Below, piece after piece: positions 8,914 to 17,965 of a stretch of DNA of 64,000 nucleotides (positions are counted from its first letter, which is position 1; each line of letters opens with the position of its first letter). The position numbers and the translations under genes were made by a program. The notes beneath the pieces were generated by a model that did no database searches, was not told the origin of the DNA, and worked only from the letters and a program-made list of their open reading frames with translations. The stretch spans positions 62,001 to 126,000 of the forward strand of contig NC_014393.1 in the NCBI RefSeq assembly GCF_000145275.1. Direction: 5' to 3'. Source of the DNA: Clostridium cellulovorans 743B (GTDB taxonomy: Bacteria > Bacillota > Clostridia > Clostridiales > Clostridiaceae).

Positions 8914-10455
8914 ATGTTAAACGTTTTGATTGTTGATGATGAACCTATTGTTAGGGAAGGTCTAAAGATCATTATTGATTGGAATAAATATGGATACACA
9001 GTATGTGGTGAAGGTTTAGATGGTAAGGATGGTTTTGAAAAGATATTAACCTTGAAACCAGACTTGGTGCTAGTTGACATAAACATGCCTGGAATGAATG
9101 GAATTGAAATGATTAAAGCTGCTAAAGAACAAGGGGCTCTTAGTAAATTTATAGTGCTTACAGGTTATTCACAATTTGAGTATGCACAAAATGCTATAAA
9201 GTTAGGGGTAAAATCTTATCTTTTAAAACCTATAGATGAAGATGAACTTATAGAGAATTTAAAAGGTTTGTATTTAGAGATTGAACAAGAAAAAAATAAA
9301 AATAAATATCTTAATCTTACTAAAAAACATTTAAGAAATGAACTTTTAAGAAAAATAGTAACTGGATCATATCTTCAAGATGATTTAATTGAATATAGAG
9401 AAATAAGTGGACAAAAGTCAGATGCTGAGAGATTTGTTGTATCAATTATAGATACTTGCGTTGGAGATGAAACTACAAAGCCTATTAAAATAGAAGAGCG
9501 AATAGAAGAATGCTTAAAAGATAAAATGGATATAGGGTTGTGCAGAGTAGAAGGAAAGTATGTAATAACCTTTGTAGATAAAAGTGATGCTTCAATTAAG
9601 ATGCTCTTGTCATCTATTTATAATCAGTTAGTGGGTAATAAGAATGTAAGTGCGTTTATTGCAATTGGAGAAAGCGTTGAAGTTGTAGAAGATATATCAA
9701 AATCATATAAGAGTGCTAAGGAAATAATTGAGAATAAGTTCATATATGACGATGAAAAAATAGTAAAATATGGTTCGACAAATCAAGGCGATAAAGATAT
9801 AACTTTTGGAAAAGATGATATACAGGCATTATATACTTCTATTGAAATAGGAGACATGGATAAGTTAACTAATACAATAAAATTACTTGAGAAAAGCCTT
9901 ATAAACTCAAATTTATCCACAGAGAAAATGAAAGGATTACTTATAAAGTATTTTCTTGAAATCAAAAGCCAACTTGTGGCAAGTTTTCCAGAGTACAAAG
10001 ATAAATTTCCAAAGGATGATGATATTATTAACGGAATATATAGTTATGCGAACTTAAAAACTCTTCTTCAATATATTAAAGAGGAATTTATGAGCATGTC
10101 TGAGGTTATTGAGAATAACTGTTCTGATAATATAATGAAAAGAATTGTGAATTATATAGATAGGAATTATTATAAAGATATTAAACTTGAAATGTTAGCT
10201 GAAATTTTCAATTATAATAGCGCATATCTTGGAAAAATGTTCAAGAATCATACAAATGAAAGTTTCAATAGTTACCTAGATAAAATAAGAATTGAAAATG
10301 CAAAAAAATTACTTACAAACGATAGTTTAAAGGTTTATCAAGTATCTGAAAAAGTTGGTTATAAAAATATAGATTATTTTTATAGCAAGTTTAAAAGGTA
10401 TGTTGGGATGAGTCCAAAAGAGTATAAAAAGTTAAATAAGTGTGAAAACCTATAA
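8914..10455 (+). CDS. YesN-type response regulator with AraC-family DNA-binding domain
   Basis: A 513-residue partner of the upstream kinase. The receiver domain (about 1-120) has the acidic pair near the N-terminus (DDEP), the phosphorylated Asp55 in LVDINMPG and Lys in LLKPID. A long middle region follows, then two AraC-type helix-turn-helix motifs at about 405-505, with the signature end VGMSPKEYKK. AGGAGGAAG precedes the ATG. It probably activates the importer and the glycosidases nearby; the shared GGTATACG promoter element is its most obvious candidate target, which is inference. Confidence 0.92.
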   Translation: MLNVLIVDDEPIVREGLKIIIDWNKYGYTVCGEGLDGKDGFEKILTLKPDLVLVDINMPGMNGIEMIKAAKEQGALSKFIVLTGYSQFEYAQNAIKLGVKSYLLKPIDEDELIENLKGLYLEIEQEKNKNKYLNLTKKHLRNELLRKIVTGSYLQDDLIEYREISGQKSDAERFVVSIIDTCVGDETTKPIKIEERIEECLKDKMDIGLCRVEGKYVITFVDKSDASIKMLLSSIYNQLVGNKNVSAFIAIGESVEVVEDISKSYKSAKEIIENKFIYDDEKIVKYGSTNQGDKDITFGKDDIQALYTSIEIGDMDKLTNTIKLLEKSLINSNLSTEKMKGLLIKYFLEIKSQLVASFPEYKDKFPKDDDIINGIYSYANLKTLLQYIKEEFMSMSEVIENNCSDNIMKRIVNYIDRNYYKDIKLEMLAEIFNYNSAYLGKMFKNHTNESFNSYLDKIRIENAKKLLTNDSLKVYQVSEKVGYKNIDYFYSKFKRYVGMSPKEYKKLNKCENL

Positions 10456-10462
10456 AAATAAA

Positions 10463-10516
10463 GGTGTTTTATGTGCAATTTTCTAGGTATACGTTTTCAG
10501 GGTAAAGGTCTATAAT
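10463..10516 (+). promoter_or_regulatory. Shared regulon promoter element, copy 2 (binding-protein gene)
   Basis: GGTATACGTTTTCAGGG starts at 10486 and TATAAT is at 10511-10516, a distance of 25 nt as in the other two copies. Homology with the copy at 12424 extends upstream over GTGTTTTAYGT (from 10464), so a second half-site may lie about 22 nt upstream. No consensus -35 box is present. Confidence 0.7.
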
Positions 10517-10554
10517 ATCCTTGTAACAACAAAAGAATACTCCAAAAGTCATAG

Positions 10555-10568
10555 TGAAAACGATATTA
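10555..10568 (+). promoter_or_regulatory. Possible CcpA cre site in binding-protein leader
   Basis: TGAAAACGATATTA matches the cre consensus TGWAANCGNTNWCA at all but one position. It lies about 40 nt after the -10 box, a position used for carbon catabolite repression. One match in AT-rich DNA is weak evidence. Confidence 0.35.
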
Positions 10569-10634
10569 TAAATGGTTTTTCGCTTAATTAATTTTGGATA
10601 TATTCATAATAATTATTATTAGGGGGAACGATGT

Positions 10635-12287
10635 ATGAAAAAAACTAAACTACTTAGTTTACTATTAGTTTCTGCTTTAGCTGTTACATCTTTAGTTGGA
10701 TGCGGATCCAAAAAAGAAGAAGCAAAGACAGAAAAAGATGACAAAGCACCAATAACTTTTTCATTCTATAGTGCTGATGGAGTTGCAAATGATTTTACAG
10801 ATCCAATAGCTAAAAAGATAACTGAAAAAACTGGTGTATCACTTAAAATTGATTATCCAGTTGGAGGTAACAATCAAAAGGTGCCTCTAATGATAGCTTC
10901 TGGAGAATATCCAGACTTAATCTATGCTAAGGGTGACACAACTAAATTAGTTGAAGCTGGAGCATTAGTACCATTAGATGATTTAATCGACAAATATGGT
11001 CCTAACATCAAAAAATTATACGGTGATTACTTAAACAGACTTAGATTCAGTAGTGAAGATAAAAAGATATACACACTAGGTGTTTATGGAGTTAATAATG
11101 CAAACTGGAAACCAGATGGTTCAATGCAAATCCAAAATGCAGTATTAGAAGATGCTGGATACCCACAAGTTAAGACTTTAGATGATGTATATAAATTAAT
11201 AAAGAATTATAAAGCTAAATACCCAACTATAAACGGACAAGAAACTATCGGTATGTCATTATGTGCTGATGATTGGAGATGGTTAATCACAGTTGGTAAC
11301 CCATCAGGATTCGTTCTAGGACAAGGGGACAATGGTCAATGGAAAGTAGATCCAGAGACTTATAAAGCAGAATATAAATTCTTAGATCCTCAAATGAAAG
11401 AATACTATACTTGGTTAAACAAGTTATATAAAGAAGGATTATTAGATCCAGAATCATTTACTCAAAAATATGACCAATATATAGCTAAATTATCTACTGG
11501 TAGAGTATTATTAATATCAGACGCATATTGGGATTATAAAGATGCTAACATTTCGTTAAATGCAAACAATCAAGCTAATAGAACATTCTTCCCATTAGCT
11601 GTTACATTAAATGATAAAGTTAAATTCAACATGACTAATGCTGGATATTCAGGTGCATCAGGTGTTGGTATAACTACTTCTTGTGCAGATCCAGAAAGAG
11701 CAATCAAGTTCATAGACTGGTTATGTACAGATGAAGCTCAAATACTTAACAACTGGGGTATTGAAGGCGTTAACTACGAAATCGTAGATGGTAAGAGAGT
11801 TGTTCCACAAGCAGAAAAAGACAAGAAAAACACAGATAAAGATTATGGTAAGAAAACAGGTCTAGGACAATATGGATACCCATTCCCACAATATGGTGAT
11901 GGTGTTCAAGATGAGTCAGGACAATACTATACAACTAACTCTAAAGAAGATATAATAGCTGATTACAATGAAGCATATAAGAAAACTTTAGCTGCATACG
12001 GCAAAAAGATGGTATTAGATATGTTCCCAGATGAAAAAGACTTCCCAGTTTCAGATTTTGGTGCTGCATACAATATCAAAATTCCAAATGATAGCCCAAT
12101 AACAATAGCTCAAAAGAAAGCAGATGATTTAAGCCAATCAAAAATACCACAACTTATAATGAGCAACAACTTTGATGCTGATTGGACTGCTTATCAAAAA
12201 GATTTAAATACTCCAGAACTTCAAACAGCTAACGAAGAAATGACTAAATTAATTAAGGCAACTGTTGATTTATGGAGCGGTAAATAA
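10635..12287 (+). CDS. ABC importer oligosaccharide-binding lipoprotein (LplA/YtcQ-like)
   Basis: Family 1 solute-binding protein of 550 residues, larger than typical maltose-type proteins but normal for the LplA/YtcQ group. The N-terminus is a lipoprotein signal (MKKTK, hydrophobic core) with lipobox SLVGC, so Cys23 would be lipidated and the protein held on the outer face of the membrane. It would capture the oligosaccharide and deliver it to the permeases downstream. AGGGGGAACG precedes the ATG. Codon choice is more uniform and less AT-rich at third positions than in the neighbours, as expected for a highly expressed gene. A terminator separates it from the permeases, which have their own copy of the promoter. 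Confidence 0.9.
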   Translation: MKKTKLLSLLLVSALAVTSLVGCGSKKEEAKTEKDDKAPITFSFYSADGVANDFTDPIAKKITEKTGVSLKIDYPVGGNNQKVPLMIASGEYPDLIYAKGDTTKLVEAGALVPLDDLIDKYGPNIKKLYGDYLNRLRFSSEDKKIYTLGVYGVNNANWKPDGSMQIQNAVLEDAGYPQVKTLDDVYKLIKNYKAKYPTINGQETIGMSLCADDWRWLITVGNPSGFVLGQGDNGQWKVDPETYKAEYKFLDPQMKEYYTWLNKLYKEGLLDPESFTQKYDQYIAKLSTGRVLLISDAYWDYKDANISLNANNQANRTFFPLAVTLNDKVKFNMTNAGYSGASGVGITTSCADPERAIKFIDWLCTDEAQILNNWGIEGVNYEIVDGKRVVPQAEKDKKNTDKDYGKKTGLGQYGYPFPQYGDGVQDESGQYYTTNSKEDIIADYNEAYKKTLAAYGKKMVLDMFPDEKDFPVSDFGAAYNIKIPNDSPITIAQKKADDLSQSKIPQLIMSNNFDADWTAYQKDLNTPELQTANEEMTKLIKATVDLWSGK

Positions 12288-12328
12288 TATCTTTAGTTCA
12301 CAGAATAACACACAAAACCTTGTATTTC

Positions 12329-12362
12329 AAAGGCATAGAGTTACTACTCTATGCCTTTTTTA
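12329..12362 (+). terminator. Intrinsic terminator between binding protein and permeases
   Basis: Perfect 13-bp stem, AAAGGCATAGAGT with ACTCTATGCCTTT, tetraloop TACT, then T-run. It lets the binding protein be made in excess over the permeases. Confidence 0.92.
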
Positions 12363-12423
12363 AACAAATTATGTGTAGAAAATTAGAGGTATATCTATAT
12401 TTTATAAATATCTAAATAGTAGG

Positions 12424-12476
12424 GTGTTTTACGTTGAATTTCATAGGTATACGTTTCCATGGGGAAAAGTTATAAT
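12424..12476 (+). promoter_or_regulatory. Shared regulon promoter element, copy 3 (permease genes)
   Basis: GGTATACGTTTCCATGG starts at 12446 and TATAAT is at 12471-12476, again 25 nt. The upstream GTGTTTTACGT block at 12424 matches the copy at 10464. Transcription should begin near 12483, which rules out the ATG at 12483 as a normal start for the permease. Confidence 0.7.
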
Positions 12477-12506
12477 TAAATCATGAAGAATGGAAGGGGG
12501 ATTAAC

Positions 12507-13466
12507 GTGGAAAATACAACAGTTAAAGACGAAGAACTTAAATTTTCCAAGAAAAAAAAGATAGGATTAAAAAATCTTATAGAACAAAAATACCTAATAT
12601 TTATGTCTCTGCCTTTTGTGATATGGGCTATAATTTTTAAATATGTACCGCTTTGGGGATGGACAATGGCTTTCCAAGATTATAAGCCAGCAAAAGCTTT
12701 CTCAGAACAAACATGGGTAGGGTTTAAGCACTTTAAAGCGTTTATAACAGATCCAGAGTTTCCAAAGTTAATGAGAAACACATTAGGAATGAGTATTTTA
12801 GGAATTATATTTGGGTTTGTAGTCCCAATAATATTTGCATTATTGCTAAATGAACTTAGAGGAAACAAATTTAAGAGGACAGTACAAAGCGTTTCATATT
12901 TACCTCACTTTGTATCTTGGGTTGTAACAGCTAGTATTGTAACAACGCTACTTGCTGCACCAAGCGGTCCAATAAATCAATTATTAATGAATTTGCATAT
13001 AATAAGTAAACCAATTCAATTTTTATCTGAACCAAAGTTATTCTGGGGTATAGTTACAGTATCAGATGTTTGGAAGGAAACTGGTTGGAATGCGATAATA
13101 TATTTAGCGGCTATGACTGGTATAGACCCAGAGTTATATGATGCTGCAAAGGTTGACGGTGCTGGTAGATTTAGAAGAATGTGGAATATAACATTGCCAA
13201 GCATTAAGCCTACTATAATGGTACTTCTAGTAATGAGTATAGGATCACTTATAAACATAGGTTTTGAAAAACAATTCCTATTAAAAACTCCAATGGTAAT
13301 GGATTATGCTAACGTTCTTGACTTATACGCTTTAAATTATGGTATAGGAATGTTTAGATACTCCTTCGGAACAGCGATAGGTATATTTAAATCTGTAATA
13401 AGTATCATACTTATATTCTCAGCAAATAAGATTGCAGAAAAATGGGGAGAAGGAAAGATACTATAA
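12507..13466 (+). CDS. ABC importer permease, LplB/YtcP-type (first)
   Basis: Membrane permease of 319 residues with about six membrane segments. The EAA loop that contacts the ATPase is visible as YDAAKVDGAGRFRRMWNITLP-like sequence near residue 215. The start is taken as the GTG at 12507, with GGAAGGGGG 7 nt upstream. An in-frame ATG at 12483 lies where transcription should start and has no ribosome-binding site. The partner permease begins 18 nt after the stop. No ATPase gene is present; importers of this group commonly share an MsmX-type ATPase coded elsewhere. Confidence 0.9.
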   Translation: MENTTVKDEELKFSKKKKIGLKNLIEQKYLIFMSLPFVIWAIIFKYVPLWGWTMAFQDYKPAKAFSEQTWVGFKHFKAFITDPEFPKLMRNTLGMSILGIIFGFVVPIIFALLLNELRGNKFKRTVQSVSYLPHFVSWVVTASIVTTLLAAPSGPINQLLMNLHIISKPIQFLSEPKLFWGIVTVSDVWKETGWNAIIYLAAMTGIDPELYDAAKVDGAGRFRRMWNITLPSIKPTIMVLLVMSIGSLINIGFEKQFLLKTPMVMDYANVLDLYALNYGIGMFRYSFGTAIGIFKSVISIILIFSANKIAEKWGEGKIL

Positions 13467-13484
13467 TAGTAGGAGGTGGAAATA

Positions 13485-14390
13485 ATGGAAGCTGTAAAGG
13501 CGAAAAAGAAAAGAGATATAGGAGCATTTGATATATTTCTATATGTATTAATGATATTAGTTATGATTGCAACGTTGTATCCATTCCTAAATGTATTAGC
13601 AATATCATTAAATGATTCAATGGATACAATAAAGGGTTCTAATTTTATAATACCAAGAGAGTTTACTTTTGATAACTATAAAGAAATATTCAAATATAAC
13701 AATCTAGTGAGTGCGTTCTTTATGTCTGTATTAAGAACTGCAGTTGGAACATTTACGGCAGTTATCTGTACAGCAATGCTTGCTTATGTATTTAGTAGAA
13801 GAGATTATGCTTTCAATAGACCAGTAGTTGTACTATTCGTTATAACTATGTATGTTAGTGGAGGTATGATTCCAGAATATATGCTTATTAAGAACATTGG
13901 ACTTGTAGGAAAGTTCTCAGTATATATAATTCCAGCTTTAATAAGTGTATTCAATGTTATAGTTATGAGATCTTTTATTGATGGTATTCCGATATCATTA
14001 CAAGAATCAGCTCGTATAGACGGTGCTAATGACTTTGTTATATTCTATAAAATAATAATGCCATTATGTATCCCAGTTTTAGCTACAATATCATTATTCG
14101 TAGCAGTTGGACAATGGAACTCTTGGTTTGATACTTACTTATATAGTGCAGGAAAGGCATGGCTCAGTACGTTACAATTTGAAATGATCAAGATCATGGA
14201 TAATACAAATGCCACCACAGCAATTTCACAGGCACAAGTAAACTCAAACTCTGTAACAAATGCAGTAGTTTCGCCACAATCTATTAGAATGGCGTTAACT
14301 ATAACAGCTACTGTACCAATATTACTTGTATATCCTTTTGTTCAAAAATACTTTGTTGCTGGTATGACATTAGGAGCTGTTAAGAGTTAA
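13485..14390 (+). CDS. ABC importer permease, LplC/YtcP-type (second)
   Basis: Second membrane permease, 301 residues, six predicted membrane segments, with the EAA loop QESARIDGANDFVIFYKIIMP around residue 170. It pairs with the upstream permease to form the oligosaccharide channel. AGGAGG (13471-13476) is well placed for the ATG at 13485; the in-frame GTG at 13476 overlaps the ribosome-binding site and is not likely used. Confidence 0.9.
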   Translation: MEAVKAKKKRDIGAFDIFLYVLMILVMIATLYPFLNVLAISLNDSMDTIKGSNFIIPREFTFDNYKEIFKYNNLVSAFFMSVLRTAVGTFTAVICTAMLAYVFSRRDYAFNRPVVVLFVITMYVSGGMIPEYMLIKNIGLVGKFSVYIIPALISVFNVIVMRSFIDGIPISLQESARIDGANDFVIFYKIIMPLCIPVLATISLFVAVGQWNSWFDTYLYSAGKAWLSTLQFEMIKIMDNTNATTAISQAQVNSNSVTNAVVSPQSIRMALTITATVPILLVYPFVQKYFVAGMTLGAVKS

Positions 14391-14414
14391 TAATAATCTC
14401 AAATAAATATGTAC

Positions 14415-14448
14415 AAATAGGGCACGGATTAAGTTCTGTGTCTTATTT
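14415..14448 (+). terminator. Terminator-like hairpin after permease genes
   Basis: AAATAGGGCACGG (14415-14427) pairs with CTGTGTCTTATTT (14436-14448) through 13 pairs including three G-U. The T-run is interrupted, so read-through into the GH42 gene is plausible. Confidence 0.5.
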
Positions 14449-14531
14449 ATTATGAATATTAAAAACAGTATATGTTAATGATTACTTAGAGGAATCTAGA
14501 AAATGTTGAACAAGAAGAATGGAGGAAAAAT

Positions 14532-16565
14532 ATGAAAAACTTAAGCTCTATATTTTATGGTGGAGATTATAATCCTGACCAATGGCCAGACGAAATTTAT
14601 CAAGAGGATATGAGACTTTTTAAGTTAGCAGGTATTAATATCATAACAATTCCTGTATTTAGTTGGGCGCTTCTTCAACCATCTGAAGATGAATATAAGT
14701 TTGAATGGTTAGATAAAATTTTAGATTTAGCATGGGAAAATGGAATAAGTGTTTGTCTTGCTACTTCCACAGCTGCACAACCTTCGTGGATGTCAAAAAA
14801 GTATCCAGAAATGCTACCAGTAGATTTCTATGGAAGAAGACGTAAACACGGTGGTAGAGTAAACTTCTGTCCAAACAATGAGAAATACCATGAATTTTCA
14901 ACAAAGCTAACAGGTCTTATGGCAGAAAGATATAAAAATCATCCAGCTATAGCTTTGTGGCATATTGGAAATGAATACGGTAATTATTGCTATTGTGATA
15001 AATGTGAAGAAGAATTTAGAAACTGGGCAAAGAAGAGATATGGAACTATTGAGAACTTAAATAAAAAGTGGTACTTAAACTTCTGGGGACATACAATATA
15101 CGATTGGGATGAAATTGTTATTCCTTCAGGACTAAGTGAAGTATGGATGGACGGGTGGACTGCAAAAACAAACTTCCAATCTATAGCCATTGATTATAAT
15201 AGGTTTATGTCTGAATCAGTATTTAATTGTTATAAAGCGGAATATGATATTATTAAAAACATAACACCTGAAATCCCAATAACTACAAATCTCATGGGAA
15301 CTTTTAAACCTTTAGATTATTTCAAATGGGCAGAGTACATGGATATAATATCTTGGGATAACTACCCATCATTAACTGACCCTATGTTTAAAACTGCTAT
15401 GAGGCATGATCTTATGAGAGGCTTAAAGGATGGAAAGCCATTTTTACTTATGGAACAGACTCCAAGTCAGCAAAATTGGCAACCGTATAATAGCGTAAAA
15501 CGTCCAGGGGTTCTTAGACTTCAAAGCTATCAAACATTAGCACATGGTGCTGATGCTATAATGTTCTTTCAATTAAGACAGTCTATTGGAGCTTGTGAGA
15601 AGTACCATGGAGCAGTCATATCTCATGCTGGACATGAAAATACCCGCGTATTTAAAGAGTTAACACAAATAGGTGATGAACTAAAAGCGTTAGGGGATAA
15701 GACTATAGATTCAAGAATGCAAGCTAAAGTTGCAATTGTTTTTGATTGGGAAAATTGGTGGGCAGTAGAGTTTTCCAGTGGTCCTAGCAAGGATTTAAAT
15801 TATGTTGAACAAGTAGAAAAATATTATGAAGCTTTCTACAATATGAATATAGCTGTTGATATGGTAAAACCAGAAGCGGATTTATCTCAATATAAAATAG
15901 TTGTAGCACCAGTTTTATATATGCTTAGACCAGGTGTAGCAAAGAATTTTGAAAGTTATGTCGAAAATGGTGGAACCTTCGTAACTACATTCTTTAGTGG
16001 TTATGTTGATGAAACGGATATAGTAAAAGTTGGTGGATATCCAGGTGAATTAAGAAAATTACTTGGATTATGGGTAGAAGAGATTGATGCTATATTTCCA
16101 GATATGAGTAATAGTATCGTAATGAAAGAAACAGTAGGAAAACTAGAAAAAGAATACATAAGTAAAATGTTATGCGATATTTTAAATGTTGAAACTGCAA
16201 AAGTATTAGCGGTTTATGGAAAAGATTTCTATGCAGGTAAACCTGCGCTTACTGTAAATAATTTTGGGAAAGGTAAAGCTTATTATATAGCTACAGATCC
16301 AGAACAAAGTTTCATAGCTGGACTTATGGAAGTTTTATGTGAAGATAACAGCATAACAGCTCCTTTTCAAGCTAAAGCAGGAGTAGAAATTGCCCAAAGG
16401 TTTAAGGATGATAAAGAAATTACTTTCATTATGAACTACAATGATGAAGATGTAGTTATAAACCTTAAAGATGAAAATTATATAGATTTAATAAAAAATA
16501 AAGGTAAAAAAGGAGAAATATTAATTAAGTCCAAAGACGTTCTGGTTTTAGAAAGAAAGATATAA
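14532..16565 (+). CDS. Beta-galactosidase, GH42
   Basis: Cytoplasmic enzyme of 677 residues that would remove beta-linked galactose, in this context from galactosylated xyloglucan side chains. The barrel starts with FYGGDYNPDQWP, a GH42 signature. The acid/base is Glu148 in WHIGNEYG and the nucleophile Glu308 in LLMEQTPSQQNW. A cysteine set (NFCPN and CYCDKC) matches the zinc site of the family. The trimerisation domain (about 400-610) and a small C-terminal beta domain follow. AATGGAGG precedes the ATG. The gene ends at a strong terminator at 16687 and closes the sugar cluster. Confidence 0.93.
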   Translation: MKNLSSIFYGGDYNPDQWPDEIYQEDMRLFKLAGINIITIPVFSWALLQPSEDEYKFEWLDKILDLAWENGISVCLATSTAAQPSWMSKKYPEMLPVDFYGRRRKHGGRVNFCPNNEKYHEFSTKLTGLMAERYKNHPAIALWHIGNEYGNYCYCDKCEEEFRNWAKKRYGTIENLNKKWYLNFWGHTIYDWDEIVIPSGLSEVWMDGWTAKTNFQSIAIDYNRFMSESVFNCYKAEYDIIKNITPEIPITTNLMGTFKPLDYFKWAEYMDIISWDNYPSLTDPMFKTAMRHDLMRGLKDGKPFLLMEQTPSQQNWQPYNSVKRPGVLRLQSYQTLAHGADAIMFFQLRQSIGACEKYHGAVISHAGHENTRVFKELTQIGDELKALGDKTIDSRMQAKVAIVFDWENWWAVEFSSGPSKDLNYVEQVEKYYEAFYNMNIAVDMVKPEADLSQYKIVVAPVLYMLRPGVAKNFESYVENGGTFVTTFFSGYVDETDIVKVGGYPGELRKLLGLWVEEIDAIFPDMSNSIVMKETVGKLEKEYISKMLCDILNVETAKVLAVYGKDFYAGKPALTVNNFGKGKAYYIATDPEQSFIAGLMEVLCEDNSITAPFQAKAGVEIAQRFKDDKEITFIMNYNDEDVVINLKDENYIDLIKNKGKKGEILIKSKDVLVLERKI

Positions 16566-16686
16566 TATGAAAATGTTTACTAAAAGATTTATAGAAAGTT
16601 TATTAATTTGACACAGAATTGACACATTAAAGAGTTATAATAAAAACATGATAGATAATCTTTTTTTCATATCCCCTATAGATATA

Positions 16687-16726
16687 ACCCACTGGTATCC
16701 CCGTGCCAGTGGGTATTTGTTTGTTT
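16687..16726 (+). terminator. Strong intrinsic terminator after GH42 gene
   Basis: ACCCACTGG (16687-16695) pairs perfectly with CCAGTGGGT (16706-16714), followed by ATTTGTTTGTTT. Upstream, two TTGACA boxes (16608, 16619) and a TATAAT (16636) have wrong spacings (22 and 11 nt), so a separate small RNA here is not supported. Confidence 0.85.
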
Positions 16727-16742
16727 AAATTTAATTATAAAA

Positions 16743-16822
16743 AATTAAGTAATTTTCTTACTTAATTTAAGGGGGAATCATGAGTAATTATTTTATTAGA
16801 AACCATGTAAATGTTTACTAAA
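16743..16822 (+). other. Hairpin and possible 13-residue leader peptide in gap before FNT gene
   Basis: The 450-bp gap before the FNT gene holds a perfect 11-bp hairpin, AAATTAAGTAA (16743-16753) with TTACTTAATTT (16759-16769). AGGGGGAATC and an ATG follow directly, opening a 13-codon frame (16781-16822, ends HVNVY). The ribosome-binding site is good, but such a short frame can arise by chance. I see no other structure in the gap. Confidence 0.25.
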
Positions 16823-17043
16823 ATATTTGGTATTAATTATATAAAAAATATATATAATTAAGTAAAGTCTAATATTGATTTTGTAAAAAGTCTGAAAAAA
16901 TATTAAAACCTAGCTTTTATTATAGTTTATTTTATTGAATAGTAAGCTATTTTTAATATATAATCTATAGTGGAAAACGTAAGCTTATGGAATTATATAG
17001 AACATAAGGTTAAAAATTGTTTGGACAAGCTAAGGAGGATATC

Positions 17044-17808
17044 ATGGCTGAAGTAATTCATGATGTGTGCAAAACTGCGCACAAAAAGCTTGCCTTATAT
17101 AAAAAGGGAAAGGGTAGATATTTTGTTTCATCTGCTCTTGCAGGTTTATATATAGGGCTTGGCATTATCTTAATTTACACTGTAGGAGGATACATGCATG
17201 CTGCTAACTCACCAATGACCAAAGTTGCTATGGGTGCTTTCTTTGGAATAGCATTGAGTCTTGTAATGATGTGTGGAGCAGATCTTTTTACAGGGAATAC
17301 GCTAGTTATGCCAATAGCATCTCTAGAAAAGGAAGTATCATGGAAGGATACGTTCAAAATTTGGGGGTTAAGTTATTTTGGAAACCTTATAGGTTCAATA
17401 GTCTTAGCATTTATTTATAAAGCTTCAGGCTTAGCTAGTGGACATACAGGTGAATTTATAAGTGAAGTAGTAGCAACAAAAATGACTACTCCTTATGGAG
17501 AACTTATTGTAAGAGGTATTTTGTGTAATATACTAGTTTGTTTAGCAGTATGGTGCACAATAAAACTTAAAGAGGAAACTGCAAAACTTATTATGATATT
17601 CTGGTGTTTATTTGCGTTCATTACATCAGGGTTTGAGCACAGTATCGCTAATATGTTTTTGTTAGCTACAGGGTTATTAGTAGCTAATGATCCAGCAGTA
17701 TCAATAGCTGGTTACATTCATAATATATCTGCTGTAACAATTGGAAATATTATCGGCGGAGTTGTATTTGTTGCTTTAGCTTATTGGTATATTGGGAAAG
17801 AAAAATAA
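17044..17808 (+). CDS. Formate/nitrite transporter (FNT) family channel
   Basis: A 254-residue membrane channel with six membrane segments, the normal size for FocA/NirC/HSC proteins, which form pentamers and pass small monovalent anions. Both FNT signatures are visible: CGADLFTGNTLV in the first half and FEHSIANMF in the second. Which anion is carried (formate, nitrite or hydrosulfide) cannot be read from the sequence, and no sulfite-, nitrite- or formate-metabolism gene is adjacent. The start is the ATG at 17044 with AAGGAGGAT upstream; a TTG at 17017 in frame lies before the ribosome-binding site. Confidence 0.9.
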   Translation: MAEVIHDVCKTAHKKLALYKKGKGRYFVSSALAGLYIGLGIILIYTVGGYMHAANSPMTKVAMGAFFGIALSLVMMCGADLFTGNTLVMPIASLEKEVSWKDTFKIWGLSYFGNLIGSIVLAFIYKASGLASGHTGEFISEVVATKMTTPYGELIVRGILCNILVCLAVWCTIKLKEETAKLIMIFWCLFAFITSGFEHSIANMFLLATGLLVANDPAVSIAGYIHNISAVTIGNIIGGVVFVALAYWYIGKEK

Positions 17809-17822
17809 TATACAGATATATA

Positions 17823-17858
17823 AAAATGTACCTTAGCTATGCTTAAGGTACATTTTTA
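17823..17858 (+). terminator. Intrinsic terminator after FNT gene
   Basis: AAATGTACCTTA pairs with TAAGGTACATTT around a GCTATGC loop, followed by T residues. Confidence 0.85.
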
Positions 17859-17901
17859 TAGAATTAATAGGTTTAAGTCTAATTTATAATACTAAAAGAA
17901 A

Positions 17902-17939
17902 GTCTATGTATGTATTGATTTTTCAATACATCCATAGAC
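17902..17939. terminator. Bidirectional terminator between convergent FNT and psd genes
   Basis: GTCTATGTATGTATTG (from 17902) pairs with CAATACATCCATAGAC (to 17939) with one mismatch; T-rich flanks occur on both sides. Confidence 0.75.
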
Positions 17940-17965
17940 GTTTTCTTCACTCCTAGCAATGAAGC

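Noticed and set aside
16608..16641. Promoter for a small RNA ending at the 16687 terminator
   Set aside because: Two TTGACA boxes and a TATAAT are present, but the spacings are 22 and 11 nt; the terminator is explained by the GH42 gene.
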